The notes beneath the pieces were generated by a model, which was not told the DNA's origin, ran no database searches, and saw nothing but the letters and a program-made list of their open reading frames with translations. A program made the translations under genes and the position numbers. This document shows positions 30,829 through 40,672 of a stretch of DNA of 64,000 nt, piece by piece; the first letter of the stretch is position 1, and every line of letters begins with the position of its first letter. Location of the stretch: assembly GCA_030035585.1 (NCBI GenBank), contig CM057469.1, positions 66,357,501 through 66,421,500 of the forward strand, given 5' to 3'. The stretch is from Dugong dugon (lineage: Eukaryota; Chordata; Mammalia; Sirenia; Dugongidae).

Positions 30829-31398
30829 TGTGTTGGTTAAGGTTGTGTGTCAACTTGCCTGGGCCATGATTCTCAGTGGTTTGGCAGTTATGATGTAGTT
30901 TGGCAGTCCTGTGATGATGTGATCACTTTTATGATTAGATTTGATATAATGTGATCACCTCTATGATGTGACCTGCTGTGAGTAGTCAATCAGTTGAAAG
31001 GGAGTTTCCTTGGGGGGTGTGGCCTACATTGAATACAAGTGGACTTTCTGGCAAGGCTCGTGGGTTTTGCTCGCTCTGGATCCTGCAGCTGGCTCCTGTT
31101 CGTCTGACCTCCAGTTCTTGGAATTTGAGCTAGCAGCTTACCTGTCATCTTGCCTGCTGATTTTGTGATTCGTCGGTCTTCGCAGCCTGTGAGCAAGAGC
31201 CCTACCATCTGATCTGCTGATCTTGGGTTTGCCGGCCCCTGTGCTACATGAATCAGGAGAGGCCTCCAGCCTGATCCACGGACTGGGAATGTTCCAGCCT
31301 GTATAACTGTGTGAGCTATTTCCTTGATATAAATCTCTTTCTACATATATTTATATGCTTTACTGGTCTTGCTTCTCTAGAGAACCCAGCCTAAGACA
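30829..31398 (+). mobile_element. ERVL-type solo LTR with near-perfect TSD
   Basis: 570-bp unit beginning 'tgtgttggttaaggttgtgt' and ending 'cctaagaca'. The flanks 'aaagc' (30824-30828) and 'gaagc' (31399-31403) match at 4 of 5 positions. 'aacttgcctgggccatgatt', the 'ataaatctctttctac' polyadenylation block and 'tctctagagaacccagcc' are typical of ERVL (LTR16/33 or MLT2-like) LTRs. The exact family is unverified. Confidence 0.77.
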
Positions 31399-31942
31399 GA
31401 AGCTATACAGCGGTCAAGAATCTTTAACCTAAAATTAAAAGTTGGAACACCACACTGTAGGCCCAGGGTTATAGCAAGAGAAAAATCAGGTAAGATCAGC
31501 TTTCCACAGGCATTCACAGGACAAAGTATTTAATTACCAAACAAGCAACCATATGAAGTATACAAATAGCTTAAGACACATGCTGTTACCTGAAGTTCTC
31601 AGGAGGAAAAAAAAAAAATCACATGGTTACAGAATTGAATTTTTTTTTTTATTAACACTGTTATTTTATTTATGATAAAGACATGCTTTACCTATGGGTG
31701 GGAAGTGGAGTAAAAGAGAAACTGTAGTGTATTAAGGACATAATACACATTTAGCATACAGCATAAGCTAGAAATTTAGAGTCCTCTAAGGGAAAGCACA
31801 AAGAGATTAAATATTAACAGTGGCCAGGAGAGCCTTATCTGGAAAACGGCTGAGTCTGAAAATGGTACAACTATTCAAAGAGTATTTACTATACCAGCAA
31901 TGTGGAGTATAAATGCTAAGGAGATGCCTAAGGAATCAAGGT
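31399..31942. other. Unannotated stretch
   Basis: AT-rich, with homopolymers (A-run near 31604-31618, T-run near 31639-31650). Nothing recognised. Confidence 0.3.
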
Positions 31943-32038
31943 ACTCCTTTCTTCCAAGGTGCCTCTGGGCAGACTCGAACCTCCAACTTTCTGTTAGCAT
32001 CCGAGTGCATTAACCGCTTACACCACCTAGGGACTCCT
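31943..32038 (-). mobile_element. AfroSINE head fragment, 'CCTGGGTGG' subfamily
   Basis: Only the head-proximal half is left: 'ttcttccaaggtgcctctgg' through 'acaccacctagggactcc'. The RTE-like tail half is missing. Confidence 0.85.
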
Positions 32039-32074
32039 TTCAGCTTCTAGAAGTCGGCAGTCCTTGGAGCTCCC

Positions 32075-32310
32075 AGGCTTCTAGATGCATCTGCCATGCG
32101 TGTCCGTCTTCCTATGGCGTCTTCCTCCTGTGTATCTCTGTCTATTTTGCTTTTTTATGACTCAGACATGGTTAGGTTTAGGACTCCCCCTACACTGGTA
32201 TGAACTCATTAACATAACATAACAAAGAAAAACCCTATTTCTAAACAGGATCCCATCCACAGGTAGAGGGACATATATATTTTGGGGGGGATACAATTCA
32301 ATCTATAACA
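32075..32310 (-). mobile_element. MaLR-type LTR fragment, antisense
   Basis: 'gatacaattcaatctataac' preceded by a 'gtgtatctctgtc' block fits the 5' portion of a MaLR LTR in antisense. It is diverged and partial. Confidence 0.55.
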
Positions 32311-32361
32311 TGTTTGGGTCTTTGAAGATGTTATCAGTTAACACGAGATCGTATCAGAGCA

Positions 32362-32578
32362 AAACCAAAAAGTAACCAAACTCATTGCCATGGAGTCGAT
32401 TCTGACTCATAGCAACCCTCTAGGACAGAATAAAACTGCTCCATAGAGTTTCCAAAACTGTAATCTTTATGGACGCAGACTGCCACATCTTTCTCCTGTG
32501 GAGCGGCTGGTGGGTTCAAACCGCCAACTTGTTGGTTAGCAGCCAAACGTTTAACCACTGTCCACCAGGGCTCGTCAT
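32362..32578 (-). mobile_element. AfroSINE, long form, with TSD
   Basis: 'ggagtcgattctgactcata' through 'ccaccagggctcg'. The exact 8-bp flanks are 'tcagagca' (32354-32361 and 32579-32586). Confidence 0.92.
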
Positions 32579-32586
32579 TCAGAGCA

Positions 32587-32850
32587 GTGAGTACCAATCC
32601 AAGCACAGTGGTGTTCTTAGAGGAGAAGAAACACAGAGACACAGACAGAGACCAAGAAACACCTGGGTTACCAGAAGCTGGAAAAAACAAGGAAGAATCT
32701 TCCCTTAGAGCCTTCTGAGAGAACACAGCCCTGCCGATACCCTGAATTCAGACTGTGAGACTCCAGAGCTGAGAGACAATTTCTGCTACTTCAAGACACT
32801 GACTCTGTGGTATTTTATTATGTCAGCTCTAGAGAACTCAGACAGTAATA
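32587..32850 (+). mobile_element. MaLR-type LTR 3' fragment, sense
   Basis: 'gaagaaacacagagacacag', 'agagccttctgagagaacac', 'cagccctgccgataccctga' and the terminal 'gaactcagacagta' follow MLT1-like LTRs. With 32075-32310 in opposite orientation, the two fragments do not form a single element. Confidence 0.65.
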
Positions 32851-33169
32851 GGAAAATATGGTCAGGATATTATTAAATGAAAAAGGCAGTTACAGAAGAG
32901 TGTGATCATTTGCAGTGCATTTAAAAAAAAAAATGAAAGGATTTTCATGAAAATGTTAACAATGGTCATCTTTGGGTGGGAGGATTATCAGTCATTTTCA
33001 TTTTTTTCTTTTTGTTCTTCTCTATTTCATATATTTTCTAGAGTATACATTACTTTTGTAATAATAAAATCTAATCAGTGATGACACTAACCTATTCTAA
33101 CAAGTAAAAAATGTAGCAACTCTTGCTCATAAAACTTAATTAGGACACATTATAGTACCTACCTACCAC
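32851..33169 (+). mobile_element. Old L1 (L1M) 3' tail, partial
   Basis: 'aatgttaacaatggtcatct' and 'ttgggtgggaggattatcag', then 'gagtatacattacttttgta', form the usual L1M terminus (about 32870-33070). The last 100 bases are unassigned. Confidence 0.65.
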
Positions 33170-33590
33170 CTGTCTGTGAGTTTGTTGTGCTGTGGTGGTT
33201 TGCCTGTTACTATGATGCTGGAAGCTATGCCACCAGTATTTCAAATACCAGCAGGGTCACCCATGATAGACAGCTTTCAGTGGAGCTTCCAGACTAAGAC
33301 AGAGTAGGAAGAAAAGTCTAACAGTCTACTTCCAAAAATCAGCAAATCAAAGCCTTGTGGATCATAAGAGAACATTGTCTGTCTCACTTACTTTGGACAT
33401 GTCACCAGGAGGGATCAGTCACTGGAGGAGGACATCATGTTTGGTGAAGCAGAGCGTCAGCGAGGGTGAGATGGATTAGCACAAAAGCCAAAATGATGGA
33501 CTGGAACATGCTGGCAATTGTGAGTTATACATAGGCTCACCATGATTCAAAGTCGACTTGAAGGCAGCTATCTATCTATCATACCTAGAC
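33170..33590 (+). mobile_element. RTE LINE with internal deletion: 5' region joined to 3' end
   Basis: 33170-33375 matches the complement of the RTE 5' region at 57180-57360 ('ttgtgctgtggtggtttgcc', 'ataccagcagggtcacccat', 'agactaagacagagtaggaa'). At about 33376 it jumps to the RTE 3' end ('cttactttggacatgtcacc', 'ggaggacatcatgtttggtg'), ending in a TATC repeat. All coding sequence between is missing. Confidence 0.77.
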
Positions 33591-33611
33591 TGTACACTAA
33601 AAAGTTTATAA

Positions 33612-33760
33612 GGTAATGGTTCTTGATTAGGGGTACCCCTCCGAATCACTTCTGCTTTTTCAAAATACAAATGCCTGTGCCCCACACAGGACCTAATGAA
33701 TGAGAATCTCCAGGGGTACTAGCTGGGCAAGTGTCCTTCGGAAAAGTTCTAGAGTTGCTT
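33612..33760 (+). mobile_element. MER5A-like hAT relic
   Basis: 'ggttcttgattaggggtacc', 'gaatcacttctgctttttca', 'tgcctgtgccccacacagg' and 'agaatctccaggggta' resemble a diverged MER5-type element. Termini are not resolved. Confidence 0.5.
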
Positions 33761-33867
33761 GCTATGTCCATTCCTAATTAGGAACCAATGTCAAAAGCCT
33801 GCTCCATTGCATAATCTTCTTAAAACTTTATTAACATTTATTAAGAACTGTACTTACTTAATGTAAC

Positions 33868-33905
33868 TCCCCCCCCCCCCCCCCCCCCCACACACACACA
33901 CCTCC
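33868..33905. repeat. Poly(C) followed by (CA)n
   Basis: About 21 C residues run directly into CA repeats. A long pure C tract is unusual in mammalian DNA and is prone to sequencing length error. Confidence 0.95.
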
Positions 33906-34689
33906 ATGGGCTGTGAACTCCTGGAGGCAGAGATTTTGGTCTCATTCTCTGAATCACAGTGCCTGATGCCTAAGTGGTGCTTCGTCAGTGGTAGTGGGCA
34001 GAATGGATGCATGCATGCAAGAATGATAAGAGCCATTTGCCTTATCTCTGCCATTGGTTTGTGACCCACATCCAACTTACTTATCTATAAATATAATCAT
34101 GTTAGGCAGCTTGAACGGTAACCTGACCAATTAGAAGCAAGCATCATTAGAGATATTAATTCTAGTAGGTAGGGTCTTGGAATACTGCTTAAAAGTGACA
34201 ATGAGGCATAAACATGTGGAGTGGCTTTATGCACAGGATATTTTTAAAATGCAAACCAAACCTCTCTGTAGCTTTTTATCCATACCAGACACTAATCCAA
34301 TAATATCAAGCTTTCAGCCACTGTCTTTCATTAATTCAATTCTATACTGAATTCAATATTCTTCAATAACTCTCACTTTCCAAAAATGCATTTGAGTTAT
34401 TGATGTTAACATTTTACTTATGGCTCTGTAATATCTGAGCTCTACATACCACTACCATCAAGGATCCAAATGTAAGATAGACTAGAAAGAAAGGTTCAGT
34501 TTTTCCTGCGAATGCTTCAAGCCTATCTGCAAAATGAGAATCATACATACACACGCATGTGTGTTTGCGTGCATGAATCCATGGCGCAGAATTGTGGCCA
34601 ACAATTTATTTATCCAAAAATTCAGAGCTTTTGTTGAGTGCCAAACATCTATCAGGCACTGTGGAATTCATGCATTCGATGACCAAATA
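33906..34689. other. Unannotated stretch, possible L2 trace
   Basis: No gene. Purine/pyrimidine dinucleotide alternation near 34547-34575 ('cacgcatgtgtgtttgcgtg'). About 34615-34680 may be antisense L2 terminal sequence. Confidence 0.3.
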
Positions 34690-35690
34690 AGGTAGTTTGT
34701 AAAAATGGTCAGAAATTCTCCTCCCTACATCCACATCCTTGCAACGTGCTGTTGCCTTTCTTCCCATCAAAAGGCGGAGTATATTTCCCCACCCATGGAA
34801 TCTGGGCTGGCCATGTGACTTGTGAAGCAAACAAAGACACAAGCAGTGGCTTGAATGCACTGGGCATGGGGGCTTACTCTCATGCTGCATTTGGATCCCT
34901 AAGACCACGCTGTGAATGAGCCTGAGCTAGCCTGCTAGGAGAGTGTCATGGATTGAATTATGTCCCCCGAAAACGTGTGTATCAATTTGGCTGGGCCACG
35001 ATTCCCAGTATTGTGTGGTTGTCCTCCATTTTGTGATAGTAATTTTATGTTAAAGAGGATTAGGGTGGGATCGTAACACCCTTACCAAGGTCACATGGCC
35101 TGATCCAATGTAAAGGGAGTTTCCCTAGGGTGTGGCCTGCACCACCTTTTATCTTACAAGAGATAAAAGGAAAGGGAAGCAAGAAGAGAGTTGGGGACCT
35201 CATACCACCAAGAAAGCAGTGCAGGGAGCAGAGTGCATCCGTTGGACCTGAGGTTCCTGTGCTGAGATGCTCAGAACAAAGGAAGACTGATGATAAGCAC
35301 CTTCCTCCAGAGCCGACAGAGAAAGCTGTCCCCTGGAGCCAATGCCCTGAATTTGGGCTCGTAACCTACTAGACTGCGAGAGAATAAATTTCTCCTTGGT
35401 ACAGTCATCCACTTGTGGTATTTCTGTTATAGCAGCACTAGATGCCCGAGACAGAGAGGAAACACTGAAGAGCATCCAGGGCCTCCAGCCAACCACCAGG
35501 CAAGTAAATGAGCCATCCTGGGTCATCTGGCCCCCATCTAACCCATGCCCTGACTCCAGATAAATAGACGAGCCCAGAAGAGATCAGCTGAGCTGCTAAA
35601 ACCAGAATCACCTAACCACAGACTCATGTGAGCTAAATGTACGGTTGTTTTAAGTTACTGAATTGAGGGGGTAGAAGGGATGGAGAAGAA
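34690..35690 (+). mobile_element. Ancient LTR, split by a family A LTR
   Basis: Left part: 'ggaatctgggctggccatgt' and 'gcctgctaggagag'. Right part: 'gagaggaaacactgaagagc' and 'gtacggttgttttaagttac'. Together they follow the order of an ancient mammalian LTR. The family A LTR sits at 'ggagag', with the duplicated 'gagag'. Confidence 0.6.
34944..35453 (+). mobile_element. Afrothere solo LTR, family A, exact TSD
   Basis: The clearest family A copy: 510 bp, begins 'tgtcatggattgaattatgt', ends 'gatgcccgagaca', with exact 5-bp flanks 'gagag' (34939-34943 and 35454-35458). The polyadenylation block 'gagaataaatttctcc' lies about 65 bp from the end. No retroviral genes adjoin it, so it is a recombined solo LTR. 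Confidence 0.92.
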
Positions 35691-35874
35691 TTGTTACTAC
35701 CAAAAACCAAGGGGTAAAACAGGCAATAGTGTTCAATTCAAAACACTAAATTAAAACTAATTCTTATTCATGGACTCATGCAGCACACCCTTTTAAAGTT
35801 AAAGCTGCAAAAGTCTCAATTTCATTGGCTCTGAATGGCAGACAAGCAGCTACTGAACCTACCAAGTGCACTGA

Positions 35875-36032
35875 CCAAACAAACTCTTTGCCGTTGAGTC
35901 GATTCCGACTCATAGCGACCCTATAGGACAAAGTAGAACTGCCCCATAGGGTTTCCAAGGAGCTGCTGGTGGATTTGAACTGCCGATCTTTCGGCTGGCA
36001 GCTGAGCTCTTAGCCACTGCGCCACCAAGGCT
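35875..36032 (-). mobile_element. AfroSINE, short form, with TSD
   Basis: 'ttgagtcgattccgactcat' to 'gccaccaaggctc', with no middle block. The flanks 'ccaagtgcactga' (35862-35874) and 'ccaagtgctctga' (36033-36045) match at 12 of 13 positions. Close to consensus. Confidence 0.94.
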
Positions 36033-36118
36033 CCAAGTGCTCTGAGTCCTGGGGAAATATGACAGTTTATTCAGCAAACATTTACTGAGCATCTATTGTA
36101 TGGCCAGGGCGTCTTGAT

Positions 36119-36307
36119 GTTGTTAGGTGCCGCAGTCAATTTTTGACTCATAGTGACCCCATGTGACAGAGTACAACTGCCCCATAGGGTTACCTAGGCT
36201 GTAATCTTTATGGGAGCAGACCACCACATCTTTCTCCTGCAGAGCAGCTGGTGGGTGCAAACTGCCGACCTTTTGGTTAGCTTAATCATTGCACCACCAG
36301 GGCTCCT
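36119..36307 (-). mobile_element. AfroSINE, long form, antisense
   Basis: 'atttttgactcatagtgacc', 'gcaccaccagggctcc' and the full middle block 'ccacatctttctcctgcaga'. It follows an antisense L2-like 'cagcaaacatttactgagca' (about 36070) and abuts an RTE fragment. Confidence 0.9.
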
Positions 36308-36675
36308 TATGATGTTGGCAAAGAATATTGAACATACCACGGACTGCCAGAAGAACGAACAAATCTGTCTTGGAAGAAGTACAGCCAGACTGCTCCTTAG
36401 AAGTGAGGATGGCAAGACTTCATCTCACATACTTTGGACATGTTATCAAGAGGGACCCACCAGTCCCGGGAGAAGGACACCATGGTTGGTGAAGTAGAAG
36501 GTCAGCAAAAAAAAGGAATACCCTCAATGAGATGGACTGACACAGCAGGCTGCAGCAAATGGGCTCAAGCATAGCAACGATTGTGAGGATGGCGCAGGAC
36601 TAGATAATATTTCGTTCTGTTGTACACAGGGTCGCAATGAGCTGGAACCGACTCGACAGCACCTGACAACAACGA
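36308..36675 (+). mobile_element. RTE LINE 3' fragment, sense
   Basis: 'atgttggcaaagaatattga', 'ctgtcttggaagaagtacag', 'ggacatgttatcaagaggga' and the end 'gacagcacctgacaacaacg'. It terminates exactly at the AATCTTTATGG site of an AfroSINE fragment. Confidence 0.92.
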
Positions 36676-36735
36676 CAATCTTTATGGAAGCAGATTGACA
36701 GGTCTTTCTCTTGGGGAGCCTCTGGGTAAGTTCTT
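36676..36735 (-). mobile_element. AfroSINE fragment after the AATCTTTA site
   Basis: 'caatctttatggaagcagat' then 'ggtctttctcttggggagcc'. The part that should precede AATCTTTA is absent to the left. Confidence 0.75.
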
Positions 36736-37069
36736 AAGTCTATGGAATACAAAGTTGACTAACTCAGACTCTGCCGTCAAAATTCTTAGTCAGGGGAATG
36801 GAAAAACCCAAGAGTAATCAAACGATTAAAATAAAATCTGAGAATTCTGATGAAGCAGTTAGACACGCTGGAGGTGAGGACGGAGATGGGACCATCCTGG
36901 CTCTGACACCTTTGTGAGATCTTGGAAAATACCAGGAGTTAGCCGAGAGAAGTGGGAGGACCAGAGTTTTACAGGGAAAAGGAGAAAGGACAGAGCCAGG
37001 CAAAGATGCCAGAAGCTTTGCTCAGAGCCCATTCTAACCGCAAGTAGTTCCTTGTGGTTGGACTGTAAA
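36736..37069. other. Unannotated stretch
   Basis: Nothing recognised. Opposed ORFs of 60-84 codons at 36818-37156 show no domain. Confidence 0.3.
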
Positions 37070-37256
37070 AAACTAGTTGCCATCAAGTCGACTCTGATCC
37101 ATAGCGACCCCATGAGTCAGAGTGGAACCACGCTCTGCAGGGTTTTCAGTGGCTGATTTTTCAGAAGTACATCACCATGCCTTTCTTCTGAGATGCCTCT
37201 GGGTGAACTCAAACTTTCGATGCTTCAGGAGAGTGTTTGCCTCACCCAGGAATTCC
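37070..37256 (-). mobile_element. AfroSINE, 'CCTGGGTGG' subfamily
   Basis: 'caagtcgactctgatccata', 'ggctgatttttcagaagtac', 'cctctgggtgaactcaaact' and the head ending 'cacccaggaattcc'. Confidence 0.87.
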
Positions 37257-37284
37257 AATTGGAATATGTTGGTGTTGTGTATCA

Positions 37285-37452
37285 CAAGGCCCAGGTGGCA
37301 CAGTGGTTAAGAGCTGGGCTGCTAACCAAAAGTTCATCAGTTCGAATCTACCAGCCACTCCTGGGAAACCCTATGGGGCAGTTCAACTCCTTCCTATAGG
37401 TTCACTATGAGTCGGAATCAACTCAACGGCAATGGGTTTGGTTTTTTTGGTT
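37285..37452 (+). mobile_element. AfroSINE, short form, sense
   Basis: 'ggcccaggtggcacagtggt' through 'tcaacggcaatgggtttggt'. A short 'gttgtg' repeat flanks both sides as a possible TSD remnant. Confidence 0.92.
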
Positions 37453-37466
37453 TTGTTGTGCCATAA

Positions 37467-37662
37467 AGAGCCCTGGTGGTGCAGTAGTTAAGTGCTTGGC
37501 TGCTAACTGAAAGGTTGGCGGTTTGAATCTACCAGTTGCTCCTCCAGAGAAAGATGTGGCAGTCTGCTTCCATAAAGATTACAACCTTGGAAACCCTATG
37601 GGGCAGTTCTATGCTGTCATATAGGATGGCTATGCTTCAAAATCAACTCCACGGCATGGCTT
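37467..37662 (+). mobile_element. AfroSINE, long form, sense
   Basis: 'agagccctggtggtgcagta', 'gaaagatgtggcagtctgct', 'ttccataaagattacaacct' and a diverged tail. Its 3' end abuts an antisense AfroSINE fragment beginning exactly at TAATCTTTACGGG. Confidence 0.92.
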
Positions 37663-37742
37663 TAATCTTTACGGGAGCAGACCACCAGGGCTTTCTCTCA
37701 TGGAGCTGTTGAGCACTTAACCGTTGCACTACCAGGGCTCCT
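37663..37742 (-). mobile_element. AfroSINE head-half fragment
   Basis: Begins 'taatctttacgggagcagac' and ends 'taccagggctcc'. This would be the right half of a host split by the preceding copy, but the left half was not found. Confidence 0.85.
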
Positions 37743-38838
37743 TAAATTGGGATATAGCAGCACACAAATGGGAAGGAAGAAGGCCTGGGTGAAGGTAACC
37801 ACACTGCATGCTAAGAAACTTCAACATGAAAGAACCTTTAGCATTTAAGAAATTAGCTAAGAAATGCTAAACAATTTAGCGTTTAAGAAACTTACTTTGA
37901 AGGTAAAGAGAAACCACTAAAATTTTCGGGAGAGGAGATGATAAGACCAGCTTTACGATGCTCAATTTGCCAGTAATGAGGAGAATGGCTAGAGGGAAGT
38001 CAACCAGAGGCAGGGAGACCAACACGTAGGTTGTGGTAACACTAGAAACCAGGCAAACAATGTCTTGAAATAGAGTGATTGCCACGTGGATACAGTGACC
38101 ACCACTGCCATCAGGCATAAACCGGGTGGGTGGGCGGATTCCAAGAAGTAAATAGAACTCATTACCTTTGAGTCAATTCCAACTCATGGCAATTCCATGT
38201 ATTACAGAGTAGAACTGAGCTCTAAAGGGTTTTCTTGGCTGTAATCTTCATGGAAGCAGATTACAGGCCTTTCTTCTGTGGCTCCACTAGGTGGGCTCAA
38301 ACCAGCAGGTTTGTAGTTAGTAGTGGAGCACTTAACCATTTTCGTCACCCAGGCACTCTGGTGGGGTGACTAGGAAGAAAGAAAAGATGACTGTCAAGGG
38401 TGACTCATGGAATTACCAGTGTAATGGAGGAGTAGGTTTGGGAATAATATTTGGCAGATGAGTTTTGAACACAGCGAGTTTGAGGTGTCCTTGGAAATCT
38501 CTAATGGAAATGTATGCTGAGTGATGGGATGTGTTGCCATGGAACTTGATATAGAGATGGAGGATGAAGACACAGATTTGGGAAGATGAGCATAGAGACA
38601 TTCGCTGAATGCCTTAGTACCTATGCCTTGGGAAAGTAACTTTCCTGAGTTTCCATGTCTGTAAAATAATGATACTAATAATTAAATTACATAATTATAT
38701 ATGATATATAATAATTATATGATAGTGTTGGGGTGAGAATTATATGTGACAGAGGATAGGTATTCAATATATGCTATCTTATTATGAATGAGCTCAATCA
38801 GGAAGAGAAGATTTTCAGGGAAAAGGTGCAAAAAGGGT
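37743..38838. other. Probable decayed L2, antisense, interrupted by an AfroSINE
   Basis: 37860-38100 ('gaggagatgataagaccagc') and 38410-38600 ('taggtttgggaataatattt', 'gagtttgaggtgtccttgga') resemble the purine-rich antisense L2 region. A small direct repeat, 'tttaagaaa', recurs near 37845-37890. The AT-rich stretch 38680-38725 is low complexity. Confidence 0.45.
38152..38360 (-). mobile_element. AfroSINE, antisense
   Basis: 'ttgagtcaattccaactcat', 'gtagaactgagctctaaagg', 'ttcttggctgtaatcttcat' and the head 'cacccaggcactc'. Same ttcttggctgtaatc variant as 27322-27508. Confidence 0.87.
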
Positions 38839-38846
38839 GGGGTCCT

Positions 38847-39775
38847 ATGGTCTCGGGGAACATCTAGCTCAATTGGCATGACACAGCTTATAAAGACAAT
38901 GCTCTACATTCTACCTTGGTGAGTAGCGTCTGGGGTCTTAAAAGCCTGCGAGCGGCCATCTAAGATACTCCACTGGTCTCATCCCTTCGGGAGCAAGGGA
39001 GAATGAAGAGAACAGGATACAAGGAAAAGATTAGTCCAAAGGACTAACTGTCCACAGCTACCAAGGCCTCCACCGGACTGAGTCCAGTACAGCTAGATGG
39101 TGCCCGGCTACCACCACTGACTGCGCTGACCGGGATCACAACAGAGGGTTCTGGACAGCGCTGGAGAAGGATGTAGAGCATAATTCTAACTCACAAAAAA
39201 AAGACCAGATTTACTGGCCTAAAGGAGACTGGAGAAACCTCAAGAGTATGGCCCCCAGACACCCTTTTAGCTCAGTGGTGAAGTTACTGTTCAGCCTGGG
39301 AGTGGACAGCCCCGTAAAACCAAATGAGACTAACGAGGTACAGTAGTCCAGTGACAAAGGCCAGAAGGCAGAATGGGACAAGGAAGCTGGTGATAGGGAA
39401 CACAAGATTGAGTAAGGATATTGTTGATGTGTTGTGAGATTGTTAACCATTGTCATAGGGCAACATTTGTAGTAACTGTTAAATGAGAAACTATTTTGTT
39501 CTGTAAGCCTTCATCTTAAGTGAGAATAACAGCACAATTGGAAGACCGTAGTCAATGTCACTGAACTGTGTATGTAGAAATTTTTGAAACAGTGTATCTT
39601 TGGCTATGTGTATTTTCACCAAAAAAAAAAAAAAAAAAAAAGGTTGAGAATTTAGAGGGATAATATGTTGTGGGGTTGTTAACCAATGTCATAAAGCAAC
39701 ATGTGTACTACTGTTTCATGAGAAACTATTTGTTCTGTAAGCCTTCACCTGAAGTACGATAAAATATAAAACAAA
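38847..39775 (+). mobile_element. Composite L1 3' UTR insertion with repeated tails
   Basis: 38847-39521 is an L1 3' UTR like 9827-10673. At about 39522 a second L1 tail begins ('cagcacaattggaagaccgt') and ends in a 21-base A-run (39621-39641). 39642-39775 then repeats the L1 3' UTR end ('tgttaaccaatgtcataaag'), corresponding to 39438-39520. The flanks 'aaagggtggggtcct' and 'gaaggatggggtcct' suggest one TSD around the whole composite. Confidence 0.83.
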
Positions 39776-40309
39776 AGAAGGATGGGGTCCTGGGGAGCCC
39801 CGGTATTTACAAAACAGGCTAAGAAAGAGCAGACAAAAGGGTGCTGAAAGAAAAAAAAAGAGGAAAATAAGATAGGAGGCAGACAACCCTTGAGAAAGCT
39901 GCTTACTCTATGCCCAACCAGTCTTCTAAAGAAGTTCATGTACATTGACCCAATACTTCCTCTTCTATGTACCCATGCTAAGGAAATAATTAATTAATTA
40001 AGAGAGACATTTGTATAAAACGTTCATTGAGCCTCAAACATAAAGAATATAGGGAAGAGTTATCTAAATTGTGATAAATACTTAACAATTGGAGTGCTGA
40101 ATCGGGGTTGGGGAAGGGTAGAAAGAGTGTTCACAAACTAGAACAAAATACATCAAATACTTATAAAGATCAGATTATCTGGCAATTTCGATTTTTTGTA
40201 ACTTCCTAAATTCATTATAATAAATATGTATTGTTCACACATACACACTCCAAAACTACCCGGAAGAAAGAAAAAAAAAATTTTTATTGAGCAAATTAAA
40301 AAATCTACT
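39776..40309. other. Unannotated stretch
   Basis: Nothing recognised. AT-rich, with 'taattaattaatta' near 39990. No supported ORF. Confidence 0.3.
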
Positions 40310-40665
40310 CACTTTGCTTTCAGTGCTCACTCACAATATGGTCCCCACCTACCTTTCTGTGATTGTTGCTGAAGATTTCATACAATCTACCCTCCAGCCA
40401 AACTGGGCTTCTCAGAATGCCTTGAGTTTTTCTACTTCCCACTCTCCCAGCCTTTCTCAAACTTTTTACCTCTACCTGGAATACTGCCTTTCAGAGGTGA
40501 ATACCCTGCCCCTAACTTGACCAGCCTGCCAGTCAAAACACTATCCATCACACACCCCTCAGGATTCTCTGACCCATCCAGATCTAATCTCTAGTATTTC
40601 TTTCTGGTCAGTGGCCATGTCTTTGTATTTCCTTCAAGGCATTACAATTTTAGTTTACCCTGAAA
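40310..40665 (+). repeat. L2 LINE fragment, sense
   Basis: 'tctacctggaatactgcctt' is a diverged form of the common L2 'ctgcctggaatgccctt'. The pyrimidine-rich context and 'ccagatctaatc' fit L2. Edges are approximate. Confidence 0.55.
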
Positions 40666-40672
40666 TCAATCT

